This document shows, piece by piece, positions 9,439 through 19,108 of a stretch of DNA of 64,000 nt (position 1 is its first letter; each line of letters opens with the position of its first letter). This DNA is from an uncultured Lachnospiraceae bacterium (lineage in GTDB: Bacteria; Bacillota; Clostridia; Lachnospirales; Lachnospiraceae). The position numbers and the translations under genes are program-made. A model generated the notes under the pieces. The model was not told where the DNA came from. It ran no database searches and saw only the letters and a program-made list of their open reading frames with translations. The stretch is from NCBI GenBank assembly GCA_910586755.1, contig CAJUJM010000048.1, positions 12,722-76,721 of the forward strand, given 5' to 3'.

Positions 9439-9967
9439 CATCGTACTTTTTTCTTGTCTCCAGGATCTTTACCAGCTGGTTTCGCTGACTGTCCTCATCC
9501 CCGGATAAGGGAGAAAGATCCAGCGCCACATAGATGCTGTCCAGCTCCTTCTGGGTAATTTTCCCCTTCATTGCCTTTAAAATCTCAATCTTCTGCCCCC
9601 CGTCTTCTGCATCCAAAAACTCAATCAGAAGAGGATGGGGCTGTCCGTCCGCATCCCTGTCGCAGGCGCTGCTCTCCCCATGGCAAAGGGCCTGCTCCTC
9701 TGCCTCACAGGACTTTACACAGGCTTCTTTTTGGGCAGGTTCTACCTTCACAAACCGCAGTTCCTGGGCGGCATCCGGATACTTTTCTTTGTCTACCGGG
9801 CTGTTAAACATAGAAAGGGGCCTGGCATACACCTGATACTCCCCGTAGAGCGCCTGATAAACCACCAGCTTTTCCCCGGTTTCTGTATGGGAAGCCAGGG
9901 CAATCACCTGATACAAGCGTTTTTTAAAATGACGGTAAAATTCACCCGGTCTGGGAATTCTGTCCAT
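9422..9967 (-). CDS. DUF1653 domain protein
   Basis: A 181-residue protein of unknown function. The first ~70 residues (RPGEFYRHFKKRLYQV, VYQALYG, YARPLSMF) are the DUF1653 fold, a small beta-rich domain often found as a stand-alone protein. The rest is a long acidic and cysteine-bearing extension (VKSCEAEEQALCHGE) ending in a predicted helical stretch with KGKITQKELDSIYVALDL. It lies 14 bp after the DUF4015 lipoprotein gene and is probably in the same transcript. No function is proposed. Confidence 0.8.
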   Translation of the reverse strand: MDRIPRPGEFYRHFKKRLYQVIALASHTETGEKLVVYQALYGEYQVYARPLSMFNSPVDKEKYPDAAQELRFVKVEPAQKEACVKSCEAEEQALCHGESSACDRDADGQPHPLLIEFLDAEDGGQKIEILKAMKGKITQKELDSIYVALDLSPLSGDEDSQRNQLVKILETRKKYDGSRLR

Positions 9968-9981
9968 ATCTTCACCTTATC

Positions 9982-11310
9982 CTAATCCTGCGAAAGGGCC
10001 TCTCTGGATTCCTTTATGGCTATGGTCTGGGCCTGAGCTTCCTCAGGCGTTAAAAGCGCGCCATAATGATAACGGTTTGCCGCGCTCCACAAAATCCACT
10101 CATCATAGCCGGCGTCATAAACCGCCTGAATCTGGGCCCGTACTTCTGCATCGCCGTACTCAATATAGTGTTCCAAATAAGAGGCAGTAAAATCCTGGAG
10201 CCAGGGCCTGACGGTAGCCAGATTCTGCCCCTCTGCCTCAAATTTTTTCAGTTCTTTCCTGGATCCTTCCAGAGCTTCCAGAATGGTCTCATACGGTTTG
10301 GTATCCGGGTACTCTATCCCAAAATTACCGTTTCCGTAATGGGAAGGATAAATCATGGGACAGATAAAATCCAGGTTGGCCGCCATCTCTCCGTAAATTT
10401 GTCCCACTGTCTGAGCATCTGTGGGGCTTCCGATAATCGTCCCGAATACATCCGCGGACACAAACAAGCCCTCCTCTGCCAGCTCGTCATAGGCATACTG
10501 AATAAACTCGGTAATAATCTGGGGCTTATCCATTCCGTTGGTGTCACTCTCATCGAACACCACATCATCCATGCCCCGTTCCGTACAGAACCGCACATAA
10601 TCAAACTGAATCTCGTCAAATCCCACTTCTCCGGCCTTTTTCCCGATCTCCACCAGGTAGTCCCAAACCTCTCTCTTATATGGATCTACCCATGCCTGGC
10701 CTTTATTATCCTTGTAAATACTGCCATCGGAACATTTCAGGCACCACTCCGGCTTTTTCTCTGCCAGATAAGGATCCCGAAAGGCAGGAATCCGGGCAAT
10801 CATATAGATATTGTGTTCCTTCAGCTTTTTCGCCAGGGCCTCCATATCGCCGATATAAGCCTTTACTGCGTCAATCTCGTTCACTACCGGGCTGTCCATC
10901 TTAAAGGTAACGTTGCCGAAATCGTCCTTTACATCAATTACTACTGTATTCAGCTCGGTGGCGTCAATATAGCGGATAATCTCATCCATCCTGGCGGAAG
11001 ATCCGGCAGTGTTGGCGCTTAAGTAAATCCCTTTTACCTTAACCCGGTTCCGGCCAGGCTTGCTGGAAATCCGAATGATCCCGTCCCCGCCGGCGGTCTG
11101 CTCTGGCCCGCTTTTTGTCTGGCCTGCTTCTAATGCCTCGCCTTCTGTCAAAGCATCGCCATAGCTTTCTGAGGATCGGTCCATTGTTCCGTCCCCATCC
11201 CTTCTCCTGTCCTCTTCTGTTAAATCCCTAATGGGTTCGTACCGCTTACAGCCCGTCAGGCTGAACATACAGAGCAGAAGGAAAAGCAGGAGCGCTATCT
11301 TTCTTTTCAT
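9982..11310 (-). CDS. Putative glycoside hydrolase lipoprotein (DUF4015 family)
   Basis: A 442-residue exported lipoprotein. The signal peptide ends in the lipobox LTGC, with Cys21 the acylation site. A serine/acid-rich linker follows to about residue 85. The main domain (from about residue 90, VKGIYLSANTAG) matches the DUF4015 putative glycosidase family, a TIM-barrel. It shows conserved stretches such as VIDVKDDFGNV, ARIPAFRDPYLA, AWVDPYKREVWDY, DEIQFDYVRFC and SADVFGTI. Substrate is unknown. It precedes the DUF1653 gene by 14 bp. The family call is firm; enzymatic activity is only inferred from the fold. Confidence 0.85.
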   Translation of the reverse strand: MKRKIALLLFLLLCMFSLTGCKRYEPIRDLTEEDRRRDGDGTMDRSSESYGDALTEGEALEAGQTKSGPEQTAGGDGIIRISSKPGRNRVKVKGIYLSANTAGSSARMDEIIRYIDATELNTVVIDVKDDFGNVTFKMDSPVVNEIDAVKAYIGDMEALAKKLKEHNIYMIARIPAFRDPYLAEKKPEWCLKCSDGSIYKDNKGQAWVDPYKREVWDYLVEIGKKAGEVGFDEIQFDYVRFCTERGMDDVVFDESDTNGMDKPQIITEFIQYAYDELAEEGLFVSADVFGTIIGSPTDAQTVGQIYGEMAANLDFICPMIYPSHYGNGNFGIEYPDTKPYETILEALEGSRKELKKFEAEGQNLATVRPWLQDFTASYLEHYIEYGDAEVRAQIQAVYDAGYDEWILWSAANRYHYGALLTPEEAQAQTIAIKESREALSQD

Positions 11311-11497
11311 AAAAGCATCCTCTTTTTCTTTCTAATGGTCATAAGTAATCGTCCTATAATCGCTGATAAAGGCTATTTTACCACATATTTTGGGATTAGC
11401 CAAGCATTTTGGCATATTATAGGCAAAGGATTCCCCACATTTAAGGTGTTTTAGGGTTGGGGAAGCATGAAATGCGGAGCAATCTGTGGGATCAGGA

Positions 11498-11539
11498 GTC
11501 AAAATACCTTTTGACCCGGGCATTTTATTATGGTATGAT
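11498..11539 (+). promoter_or_regulatory. Promoter of the DUF1846 gene with an overlapping inverted repeat
   Basis: -35 TTGACC (11511-11516), 17-bp spacer and -10 TATGAT (11534-11539) lie 45 bp before the chosen start. A perfect inverted repeat GTCAAAA-TACC-TTTTGAC spans 11498-11515 and covers most of the -35, so it could be an operator. Confidence 0.6.
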
Positions 11540-11583
11540 GGTACTTGAGATTTTACTTCAAAGAAGAGGAGAGTCCTTGTTGT

Positions 11584-13062
11584 ATGAAAATCGGATTTGA
11601 CAACAACCAGTATCTTACTATGCAGTCCCAACATATCCGGGAGCGGATCGGGCAGTTTGGGGACAAGCTTTACCTGGAGTTTGGCGGCAAGCTCTTTGAC
11701 GACTATCACGCGTCCCGGGTCCTTCCCGGATTTGCTCCGGACAGCAAGCTGCGGATGCTTCTTCAGCTGGCGGATCAGGCCGAGATTCTTATTGCCATCA
11801 GCGCCTCTGACATTGAAAAGAATAAGGTCCGCGGCGATTTGGGCATTACCTATGACGTAGATGTCCTCCGCCTTATTCAGGAGTATACGGACAAGGGGCT
11901 GTATGTGGGAAGCGTTGTCATCACCCAGTATTCCGGACAATCCAGCGCGGATCAGTTTAAAATCAAATTAGAGCACATGGGCATCCGGGTATACCGCCAT
12001 TATATTATCGAGGGTTATCCCAGCAATGTGCCTCTGATTGTCAGCGATGCAGGCTACGGAAAAAATGATTATATCGAGACATCAAAGCCTCTGGTTATCA
12101 TCACCGCCCCCGGACCGGGAAGCGGCAAGATGGCCACCTGCCTTTCTCAGCTCTACCATGAGAACAAGCGGGGGATCAAAGCCGGTTATGCCAAATTTGA
12201 GACCTTTCCCATCTGGAACCTGCCTTTAAAGCATCCCATTAATCTGGCCTATGAGGCTGCCACTGCTGACTTAAATGATGTAAATATGATCGACCCATTC
12301 CATCTGGAGGCATACGGGACCACTGCGGTCAACTACAACCGGGATGTGGAGATTTTTCCGGTGCTCAATGCCATTTTTGAAGGAATCTATGGAGAAAGCC
12401 CCTACAAGTCCCCCACAGATATGGGGGTAAATATGGTCGGCAAATGCATTGTGGATAATGATGTATGCTGCAGGGCTTCCTGCCAGGAAATTATACGCCG
12501 GTACTATGAATCTCTGGTCCGTCTGGTCCACGAGGAGGCTACCCAGGAGGAAGTCTACAAAATCGAGCTTTTGATGAAGCAGGCCCATACTAATCCGGAT
12601 ATGCGTACTGTAATAAAGCCCTGTAAGGAACTGGCAGATTCTATCAAAGCTCCGGCTGCTGCTATGGAGCTGGAGGACGGAACCATTGTCACAGGCAAAA
12701 CCAGCAATTTGCTGGGGGCCTCCGCCGCTCTCTTGTTAAACGCAGTTAAGGTTCTGGGGGATATTCCCCATGATGTTCACCTGATTGCCCCTTCCGCCAT
12801 AGAGCCGATTCAGACCTTAAAAACCAATTATCTGGGCAGCAAAAATCCCCGCCTCCACACAGACGAGGTTCTCATTGCCCTGTCCATGTGCGCCGCCACA
12901 GACCACAATGCACAGGTTGCTTTGGAGCAGCTTCCCAAGCTCCGGGGATGTCAGGTTCATACTTCGGTTATGCTGTCCTCCGTGGATATTACCATGTTTA
13001 AGAAATTGGGCGTTCAGCTGACTTCTGAGCCTATTTATGAGCATAAGAAAATTTATCACTAG
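11584..13062 (+). CDS. DUF1846 (UPF0371) family protein
   Basis: A 492-residue cytosolic protein of the DUF1846/UPF0371 family, found in many firmicutes and of no established function. It contains the P-loop-like motif APGPGSGKMATCL near residue 185, which suggests nucleotide binding. The start at 11584 (MKIGFDNNQYL) was chosen because it matches the family N-terminus and is preceded by gaagaggagag; the open frame extends 13 codons further upstream without family likeness. It is monocistronic, with its own promoter and a strong bidirectional terminator downstream. Confidence 0.9.
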   Translation: MKIGFDNNQYLTMQSQHIRERIGQFGDKLYLEFGGKLFDDYHASRVLPGFAPDSKLRMLLQLADQAEILIAISASDIEKNKVRGDLGITYDVDVLRLIQEYTDKGLYVGSVVITQYSGQSSADQFKIKLEHMGIRVYRHYIIEGYPSNVPLIVSDAGYGKNDYIETSKPLVIITAPGPGSGKMATCLSQLYHENKRGIKAGYAKFETFPIWNLPLKHPINLAYEAATADLNDVNMIDPFHLEAYGTTAVNYNRDVEIFPVLNAIFEGIYGESPYKSPTDMGVNMVGKCIVDNDVCCRASCQEIIRRYYESLVRLVHEEATQEEVYKIELLMKQAHTNPDMRTVIKPCKELADSIKAPAAAMELEDGTIVTGKTSNLLGASAALLLNAVKVLGDIPHDVHLIAPSAIEPIQTLKTNYLGSKNPRLHTDEVLIALSMCAATDHNAQVALEQLPKLRGCQVHTSVMLSSVDITMFKKLGVQLTSEPIYEHKKIYH

Positions 13063-13093
13063 ACAGGGCTGAGTCTGGAACAAGCTCTGACTT

Positions 13094-13145
13094 AAAAACC
13101 CTCAGCGGGCAAGGGCACACGCCCTTTTGTCCACTGAGGGTTTTT
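13094..13145. terminator. Bidirectional intrinsic terminator
   Basis: A perfect 12-bp stem AAAAACCCTCAG / CTGAGGGTTTTT encloses a 28-nt loop that contains an inner GGGC/GCCC helix. It lies between the convergent DUF1846 (+) and nitroreductase (-) genes and has T-tracts on both strands. Confidence 0.9.
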
Positions 13146-13162
13146 CTTAGGTATCCAGGCAA

Positions 13163-13732
13163 TTACACCAAAATCTCTTCCAGACTTCTCTTGGGAACGT
13201 AGTGGGTCTGGTTTTCATCCCGGTAATACTTAACGCTACCATCCTCTCCCGCCGGAACTATCACCACCTTCTCCTTGGGCTTTCCCAGGGCAAGCACCAG
13301 GCTGACGGCGTAGCGCTCTGTATCCAGCTCTAAAGCTTTTGCCAGGGCCTGACGGTCAAGGCTTCCTATCATGCAGCCTCCCAGGCCCTTTTCTACAGCC
13401 CCCAGCATAATGGTCTGCACAGCAATTCCTTCATCCCACATCTTATTTTTTCCAATAGTCTGATCGCATAAAACAACAATGTAGGCAGAAGGGCGTTCTC
13501 CTTCTTCCGGCCCGTCCCAGTCAGGCAGATCCCTGGCCCAAATCAGGGCAGGGTATACCTTTTTGCAAGCCTCTTCATCTGCAACCAGACGGTATTTGAG
13601 AGGCTGGTGATTACCGGCGCTGCCTGTCATTCTGGCTAAATCCACCAGCTCCTTTAATGTTTCCATGCTGATTTTCTCTTCCTGATAAAACCGGCGGTAA
13701 GAGCGGTTTACTGCTACCAAATCCTTTAACAT
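13163..13732 (-). CDS. Nitroreductase family protein
   Basis: A 189-residue FMN-dependent nitroreductase-fold protein. The N-terminal RSYRRFYQ motif for FMN phosphate binding, the GNHQPLKYRLV segment and the C-terminal LGKPKEK motif are typical. Members reduce nitro compounds, quinones or flavins, and the actual substrate cannot be told. The ATG overlaps the last 7 bp of ftsH, which suggests translational coupling in one transcript ending at the terminator at 13094-13145. Confidence 0.9.
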   Translation of the reverse strand: MLKDLVAVNRSYRRFYQEEKISMETLKELVDLARMTGSAGNHQPLKYRLVADEEACKKVYPALIWARDLPDWDGPEEGERPSAYIVVLCDQTIGKNKMWDEGIAVQTIMLGAVEKGLGGCMIGSLDRQALAKALELDTERYAVSLVLALGKPKEKVVIVPAGEDGSVKYYRDENQTHYVPKRSLEEILV

Positions 13733-15717
13733 TCTTCTTCCCCCTGTGCTTCCTTCTCTTCTGTTTCCTGAACTTCTTCCGGTTCTTCCGTTTTTTCTGC
13801 CTGCGTTTTTTCTGCCTGCCCGGTTTCTTCTGTTGTTTCTTCTGTTTCTTCCTTCACGCCTTTTTCTTCCTCCTGAACCTTGCGGAAAATTTCCATAAAT
13901 TCTTTTCCGGTAATGGTCTCCTTTTCAATGAGGAAGTCCGCAATCTTGTCCAGAGCCGTCCGGTTTTCAGAAAGCAGGCGTCTGGACTCCTCATAGGACC
14001 GTTTTAAGATTGCCATAACCTCCTGATCGATCTCGGCTGCTGTGGCATCGCCGCAATTTAATACCGTACGGCCGCTTAAATACATATCCTCTTTGCTGGC
14101 AAGACCCATAAGGCCAAAGCGCTCTGACATGCCGTACTGGGTCACCATGGCCCTGGCAAGCTTGGTTGCCTGCTCAATATCATTGGCAGCGCCGGTGGTA
14201 ACCGTATCAAACACCAGCTCCTCGGCCGCCCGGCCGGCCAGATATCCAATCAGCATGGCATTCAGCTCTTTTTGGGTATTTAAATATTTCTCTTCCTCCG
14301 GAACCTGCATCACATATCCCAAAGCCCCCATAGTCCTGGGCACAATGGTAATCTTCTGAACCGGCTCCGCATCCTTCTGAAGGGCGCTGACCAGGGCGTG
14401 GCCCACCTCGTGGTAAGAGACAATCCGGCGTTCTTCCTTGCTTAAGATCCGATCCTTCTTCTCTTTTCCTACCAGCACCACCTCCACGGCTTCAAACAGA
14501 TCCTTCTGAGAAACCGCCTGCCTGCCGCCCTTCACTGCATTAATGGCAGCCTCGTTCATCATATTGGCAAGATCCGCACCTACTGCGCCGGAGGTTGCCA
14601 GGGCAATCTCTTCAAAATCCACGCTGTCATCCAGAAGCACATCCTTGGAGTGGACCTTTAAAATATTGACTCTTCCTTTTAAATCCGGCTTATCGACAAT
14701 AATGCGCCGGTCAAAACGGCCGGGGCGAAGAAGGGCGGGATCCAGGATCTCCGGCCGGTTGGTGGCTCCCAAAACCAAAAGTCCCTTGGAAGAATCAAAG
14801 CCGTCCATCTCAGAGAGGAGCTGATTTAAGGTCTGCTCCCGCTCGTCATTCCCTCCGCCAAAGCGGGTGTCACGGCTCTTACCTATCGCATCAATCTCGT
14901 CAATAAAGATAATACACGGCGCAGACTGCTGGGCCTGTTTAAATAAATCTCTGACCCGGGACGCCCCCACGCCTACAAACATTTCCACAAAATCCGATCC
15001 GGACAGAGAGTAAAAAGGCACCTGGGCCTCTCCCGCCACTGCCTTGGCAAGAAGGGTTTTACCGGTACCCGGCGGTCCCACCAGCAAGGCGCCTTTGGGG
15101 AGCTTTGCGCCAATCTGGGTATATTTGGCCGGATTGTGGAGGAAATCTACAATCTCTGTCAGAGACTCTTTGGCCTCATCCTCTCCGGCCACATCCTTAA
15201 AGGTGATTCCGGTTTCCTTCTGTACATAGACCTTGGCATTGCTTTTTCCAACGCCCATGATCCCGCCGCCTCCCATGCGGCGCATCATAAAGTTCATAAA
15301 AACCACAATAATAATAAATGGAATGACAAAGCTGATAATGGACTCTAATATAATACTGGAATCTGTTTTCTGTTCCCTGATGTCCACACCGTTTTCCAAA
15401 AGCCTCTCCGTATTGTTATAATCAGAGGGCACCCGCACCGTATAATACCGGATAAGCTGAGAATACTCTTCCGCTTCCTTCCTGGGGTAAACGGTGATCT
15501 CCGAGTTGCTGATGAGAACGGCTTCTACTTTTCCCGCTTCCACCATGTCTACATACTCTGTATAGGAAAGCTCCTCTGTAGAGTTTTTGGTGACCATATC
15601 CCGCATCAGCGTAATGACCATCAGCGTAATGATCGCCGCAACCACCAGCACTAATATGGTCTGGCCATTGGGCGACATTTTGCCGTTGTTCTTATCCTGA
15701 TTGTTGTTATTATCCAT
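13726..15717 (-). CDS. ftsH: ATP-dependent zinc metalloprotease FtsH
   Basis: A 663-residue membrane AAA+ protease that degrades misassembled membrane proteins and regulatory proteins. Transmembrane helices are at about residues 20-38 and 123-143, enclosing a short extracytoplasmic domain. Walker A GPPGTGKT is at 214-221, Walker [12 protein letters not shown] follows near 270, and the zinc motif HEVGH is near residue 437. The C-terminal ~45 residues are an unusually Glu/Thr-rich low-complexity tail ([13 protein letters not shown]), longer than in most FtsH. It has a strong promoter upstream and overlaps the nitroreductase gene downstream. Confidence 0.97.
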   Translation of the reverse strand: MDNNNNQDKNNGKMSPNGQTILVLVVAAIITLMVITLMRDMVTKNSTEELSYTEYVDMVEAGKVEAVLISNSEITVYPRKEAEEYSQLIRYYTVRVPSDYNNTERLLENGVDIREQKTDSSIILESIISFVIPFIIIVVFMNFMMRRMGGGGIMGVGKSNAKVYVQKETGITFKDVAGEDEAKESLTEIVDFLHNPAKYTQIGAKLPKGALLVGPPGTGKTLLAKAVAGEAQVPFYSLSGSDFVEMFVGVGASRVRDLFKQAQQSAPCIIFIDEIDAIGKSRDTRFGGGNDEREQTLNQLLSEMDGFDSSKGLLVLGATNRPEILDPALLRPGRFDRRIIVDKPDLKGRVNILKVHSKDVLLDDSVDFEEIALATSGAVGADLANMMNEAAINAVKGGRQAVSQKDLFEAVEVVLVGKEKKDRILSKEERRIVSYHEVGHALVSALQKDAEPVQKITIVPRTMGALGYVMQVPEEEKYLNTQKELNAMLIGYLAGRAAEELVFDTVTTGAANDIEQATKLARAMVTQYGMSERFGLMGLASKEDMYLSGRTVLNCGDATAAEIDQEVMAILKRSYEESRRLLSENRTALDKIADFLIEKETITGKEFMEIFRKVQEEEKGVKEETEETTEETGQAEKTQAEKTEEPEEVQETEEKEAQGEEEC

Positions 15718-15768
15718 ACGTACTTACTCTCCTTCTGAATAAGCGACCCTTTCCGCCTATTCTATCCC

Positions 15769-15797
15769 ATTATAATGTTAGTCTTTCCATAAATCAA
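15769..15797 (-). promoter_or_regulatory. Sigma-A-type promoter of ftsH
   Basis: Minus strand -35 TTGATT (15792-15797), 17-bp spacer, perfect -10 TATAAT (15769-15774), about 50 bp before the ftsH ATG. Confidence 0.7.
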
Positions 15798-15907
15798 GGA
15801 AAACCACTTTAAAAAGTATGAAAATTTCCTAAATTTCTCCACTTATTTCCCGGTTTCATCTGGAGATACTAAAAACAGCTAACACAAAAAGAAGGAGGAC
15901 CGCCTTT

Positions 15908-16099
15908 ATGAAAAGTCAAAAAAAAACGCCCTTTTCCTATCACGAGCATGATGACGACGGACAGATTCAGGCCTGTTCCGCTATGGACTGTACCGGGCTT
16001 ATTCCTGCTCTTCCGGAAAATGAGGATCAGCTTGAATCCTATGAGGATCTATATCCTTTCATGGCCAAAGCTAAAAAGGATACGCAGAAAATCCATTAA
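15908..16099 (+). CDS. Small hypothetical protein (63 aa)
   Basis: An uncharacterised 63-residue acidic protein with no signal peptide or membrane segment. It is called real because a near-perfect RBS (agaaggaggaccgccttt) sits before the ATG, it is divergent from ftsH in an otherwise non-coding gap, and a terminator follows 43 bp after its stop. It has two cysteines in the short motif ACSAMDC near residues 22-28 and a proline/acid-rich middle (ALPENEDQLESYEDLYP). No function is proposed. Confidence 0.65.
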   Translation: MKSQKKTPFSYHEHDDDGQIQACSAMDCTGLIPALPENEDQLESYEDLYPFMAKAKKDTQKIH

Positions 16100-16142
16100 A
16101 ATGCGGAATATTGCGGAATGAAAGAGTGAGAATACGTGCTGT

Positions 16143-16186
16143 AAAATAAGGCGGATATCTGTTAAAATAAAAAACCGCCTTATTTT
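16143..16186. terminator. Bidirectional terminator between small gene and TRAP cluster
   Basis: A perfect 12-bp stem AAAATAAGGCGG / CCGCCTTATTTT with a 20-nt A-rich loop. It serves the 63-residue gene on the plus strand and the end of the TRAP operon on the minus strand, whose stop codon it overlaps by two bases. Confidence 0.85.
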
Positions 16187-17213
16187 ATGTCCCTGTTTTT
16201 TCTCCCTCTTCTGCAATCCTGTCTATAATATCCAGATAGTCGCCGCAGAACTTCTCATATAGCGGCTCCACTGCCTGTCGGAACCGCATTCGTTCTTCTG
16301 CCGGCATCGTTACTACCTCCACCTTGCTCCCCTGGTTTCGCACCTTTCTCTCCGCCTCTTTTTGATACTTTTCCCACTCTTCTCTCTCGTATCTGGCAGA
16401 TTCCCGGGCACATTCCCGAATAATGTCCTGATATTCCTCCGGCAGTTTCTCCCAGGTAGCTTCCGACACAATCTGAACCTCCGGCACCCGGGTGTGTTCA
16501 TCAATGGTATAGTAAGGGGCCACCTCATAATGTCCCGTGGATTCATAAGAAGACCAGTTATTTTCTGCCGCATCAATTTCCCCTGTCTGAAAGGCAGAGT
16601 ACACCTCTCCATATTTGGTGGATACGGCGTCTGCCCCCAAAGCCTTTATCATTTCCCGCATCAGCCCCGACTCCTGAACCCGGATCCGCATCCCCCGGAC
16701 GTCTTCCAGAGTGCGGATAGGCTTCTTAGAGCTGTAAAAGCTTCTGGCTCCCGCGTCATACCAGGATAAAGCCACCAGATTGCTACCTTCAAAGGAATTT
16801 AAAAATTCATGTCCAATGTTCCCTTCCAATACACACCACATGTGTTCTGAGCTATTGTAGAGGTAAGGCATCTGCAAAACATTGAGCTTAGGAATAAATT
16901 CTGACAGCGGCGACAGGGAAACTCTGGCAAAATCCACCCCGCCAAACTGCATCTGGCGGATAATTTCCCATTCATCCCCCAACACACCTCCGGTATTCAC
17001 CTGAATCTCCACATCCCCGTTTGTCCTCTCCCAGACAAGCTGGGAAAACCGGTACGCGCCTAAACTGGTAGGGTAATCATCGGTCTGGTTTTCCGCATAG
17101 GTCAGTACAAAAGAAGGAACAGAAGGCGTATTCTCATATCTCTTGGACAGGCCGATTCCTATTACGCCCAAAAGCAGAAACAGACAGATCATACCGGCCA
17201 GCCATTTTTTCAT
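16185..17213 (-). CDS. Second TRAP substrate-binding (DctP-like) protein, membrane-anchored
   Basis: A 342-residue protein of the DctP/TeaA family. Typical segments are FVLTYAENQ, FSQLVWERTNG, ALSWYDAGARSFYSSKKPI, the family motif LRIRVQES-like (MRIRVQESGLMREM) and FQTGEIDAAENNW. The N-terminus is a hydrophobic helix (about residues 5-22) with no cysteine, so the protein has an uncleaved anchor or classical signal, not a lipobox, unlike the first DctP of this operon. The start at 17213 has RBS gggggaagaaaagg; the longer frame up to 17321 lies inside the preceding gene. It is the last gene of the TRAP operon. It may bind a related ligand or feed the sensor kinase; neither is shown. Confidence 0.85.
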   Translation of the reverse strand: MKKWLAGMICLFLLLGVIGIGLSKRYENTPSVPSFVLTYAENQTDDYPTSLGAYRFSQLVWERTNGDVEIQVNTGGVLGDEWEIIRQMQFGGVDFARVSLSPLSEFIPKLNVLQMPYLYNSSEHMWCVLEGNIGHEFLNSFEGSNLVALSWYDAGARSFYSSKKPIRTLEDVRGMRIRVQESGLMREMIKALGADAVSTKYGEVYSAFQTGEIDAAENNWSSYESTGHYEVAPYYTIDEHTRVPEVQIVSEATWEKLPEEYQDIIRECARESARYEREEWEKYQKEAERKVRNQGSKVEVVTMPAEERMRFRQAVEPLYEKFCGDYLDIIDRIAEEGEKTGT

Positions 17214-17238
17214 CACCTTTTCTTCCCCCTCTGCCGCT

Positions 17239-17709
17239 TTATTTCTTAATTTTGGAAGCCACAAATTGATAAAATTTTTCCCGTTCTGTCCCCAAAATCC
17301 GGTTGGGAAGAATAAAACCATGGGTGGTGTCAGAAAAAATAATAATCAGCGTAGGCTTTTTGGACACCCGTTTTATGGATCTCCAATCTAAATCGGAGCG
17401 CTCTTCCCCCACTGCAATGTGAATCCCTCTCTCGTCAAAAGCGATTTTCGTGTCTTGGGTAATCCCCGCCGCCTGACGTCTGGCCTTTTGATACACCATA
17501 AAAGGCTGAATCACAGGAAATAGCAGACACCCAAACACCAGGGCTATCCGCATAAAATCCCCTGCTTCCCCCCAGCGGATCACCGTCAAAACCCAGACTG
17601 CCGCCGTAAAGATCACATTGCAGACTCCTACCATGGATCCGTAGGTATAATACATGGAAAGCTGCCAAAGGTCAAGCCCTGTATTTCGATAGGTATACTC
17701 AAATCTCAT
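17239..17709 (-). CDS. YcxB-like membrane protein
   Basis: A 156-residue protein with two closely spaced transmembrane helices (about residues 25-45 and 50-70) and a C-terminal soluble domain resembling the YcxB-like C-terminal family (FDERGIHIAVGEERSDLDWRSIKRVSKKP, FILPNRIL). Function is unknown. The start at 17709 was preferred to the upstream one at 17832 because the family begins with a MRFEYTYR-like strand and the longer start overlaps dctM. It sits between dctM and the second dctP gene and is probably cotranscribed, although it is not a known TRAP component. Confidence 0.75.
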   Translation of the reverse strand: MRFEYTYRNTGLDLWQLSMYYTYGSMVGVCNVIFTAAVWVLTVIRWGEAGDFMRIALVFGCLLFPVIQPFMVYQKARRQAAGITQDTKIAFDERGIHIAVGEERSDLDWRSIKRVSKKPTLIIIFSDTTHGFILPNRILGTEREKFYQFVASKIKK

Positions 17710-17794
17710 GTTACATATACTCCATAATTGAAAAGGGATATGGCAAAATAAAGCCACATCCCCTGTATAGTCGTCTGAACTGTTACCTTTGAAC

Positions 17795-19108
17795 TTATTT
17801 TGCCAATACGGTTGGCAGCCACAGGCTGACACCCGGAATAAAGGTAATCAACAGCAAGGTAATAATCATACACAGATAGAACGGCAGGGTCGCCTTTACT
17901 ACCTTCTCCATTGGAACCTTGGCAATTGCCGAACCGATAAAGAGTACCGCGCCTACGGGAGGCGTCAAAAGGCCGATACCGCAGTTTAATACTACCATGA
18001 TACCAAACTGAACCGGATCTAATCCGATAGAGGTTGCGATGGGAAGGAGGATAGGAGTCGCAATCAGGATAATGGGAGCCATATCCATGATGCAGCCCAG
18101 CACCAGCAGGATCAGGTTTAACAGCAGCGCCAGCAAAATAGGATTGGTGGTCAGACCGGTAATGGCGTTAGCCGCCAGCTCCGGAACGTGAAGGCGGGTT
18201 AAGCAGTCGCCGAAAATGCTGGAGGTTGCAATCAGAATCAATACGATTGCCAGAGTATCCACACAGTCCCCTAATACTCTCCAAACACCTTTCCAATCTA
18301 ATCCCTTGTAAATAAATACACTGACTAAAAGGCTGTAAATAACTGCGATTGCCGCAGACTCGGTAGCAGTAAACACGCCGCCTACAACGCCGAATACCAC
18401 AATCAGCACTGCTGCCAGAGCCCAGAAGGATACGCTTAGCTGTTTAACCAGATTCATAACGCTGAATTTTGCGCCCTTGGGATAATTCTTCTTAACAGAA
18501 ATAATATAAGAACCTATCATCAGGGACAGGGCCAGCAGCGCGCCCGGAATATATCCTGCCAGGAATAAGCTTCCTACAGAAATACCGCCTGCAGTGGTTG
18601 CATAGATAACCATATTATGGCTGGGAGGAACCAAAAGGCCCTCACAGGAAGAGGTAATGGTTACTGCGGTAGAAAAGTCGTCGTCATAGCCCTGATCCAC
18701 CATCATAGGAATCAGGATAGAACCCAAAGATGCCGTATCTGCAGAAGCAGAACCGGAAATACCGCCAAAGAAATAAGAGGCCACAATGTTTACCATGGCC
18801 ATGCCCCCTCGCATCCACCCTACGCAGGCGTCTGCCAGAGCAATCAGCTTTTCAGAAATACCGCCGGATCCCATAAGACATCCCATGGTGATAAAGAAGG
18901 GAACCGCCATCAGGCTGAAGGAGCTGATACCTTTTACCATCAGACGGCAGATAGCCGCCAGATCCTGTCCCTGGTACAGCAGGGAAAATACGGAGGAAAG
19001 CGCAACCGCATAGGCAATGGGGAAGCGCAGAAATACCATTAAAAAGAAGGAGCCTAAAAGGACCATAATTGCCATATTGTCTACGGCAATACCATTAATC
19101 ATTATCAT
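17795..19108 (-). CDS. dctM: TRAP transporter large permease DctM
   Basis: A 437-residue integral membrane protein with about 12 hydrophobic segments. It is the transport subunit of a tripartite ATP-independent periplasmic transporter, which uses the sodium gradient. Signature stretches are RFPIAYAVALSS, GGISGSASADTASLGSILIPMM, SSCEGLLVPPSHNMVIYA and GIGLLTPPVGAVLFIGSAIA. The start codon overlaps the dctQ stop by 4 bp, giving translational coupling. The length is as expected for the family. Confidence 0.95.
   Translation of the reverse strand: MIMINGIAVDNMAIMVLLGSFFLMVFLRFPIAYAVALSSVFSLLYQGQDLAAICRLMVKGISSFSLMAVPFFITMGCLMGSGGISEKLIALADACVGWMRGGMAMVNIVASYFFGGISGSASADTASLGSILIPMMVDQGYDDDFSTAVTITSSCEGLLVPPSHNMVIYATTAGGISVGSLFLAGYIPGALLALSLMIGSYIISVKKNYPKGAKFSVMNLVKQLSVSFWALAAVLIVVFGVVGGVFTATESAAIAVIYSLLVSVFIYKGLDWKGVWRVLGDCVDTLAIVLILIATSSIFGDCLTRLHVPELAANAITGLTTNPILLALLLNLILLVLGCIMDMAPIILIATPILLPIATSIGLDPVQFGIMVVLNCGIGLLTPPVGAVLFIGSAIAKVPMEKVVKATLPFYLCMIITLLLITFIPGVSLWLPTVLAK

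Noticed and set aside
11332..11940. A 202-codon minus-strand open frame.
   Set aside because: It overlaps the promoter and N-terminus of the well-supported DUF1846 gene on the other strand and resembles no family.
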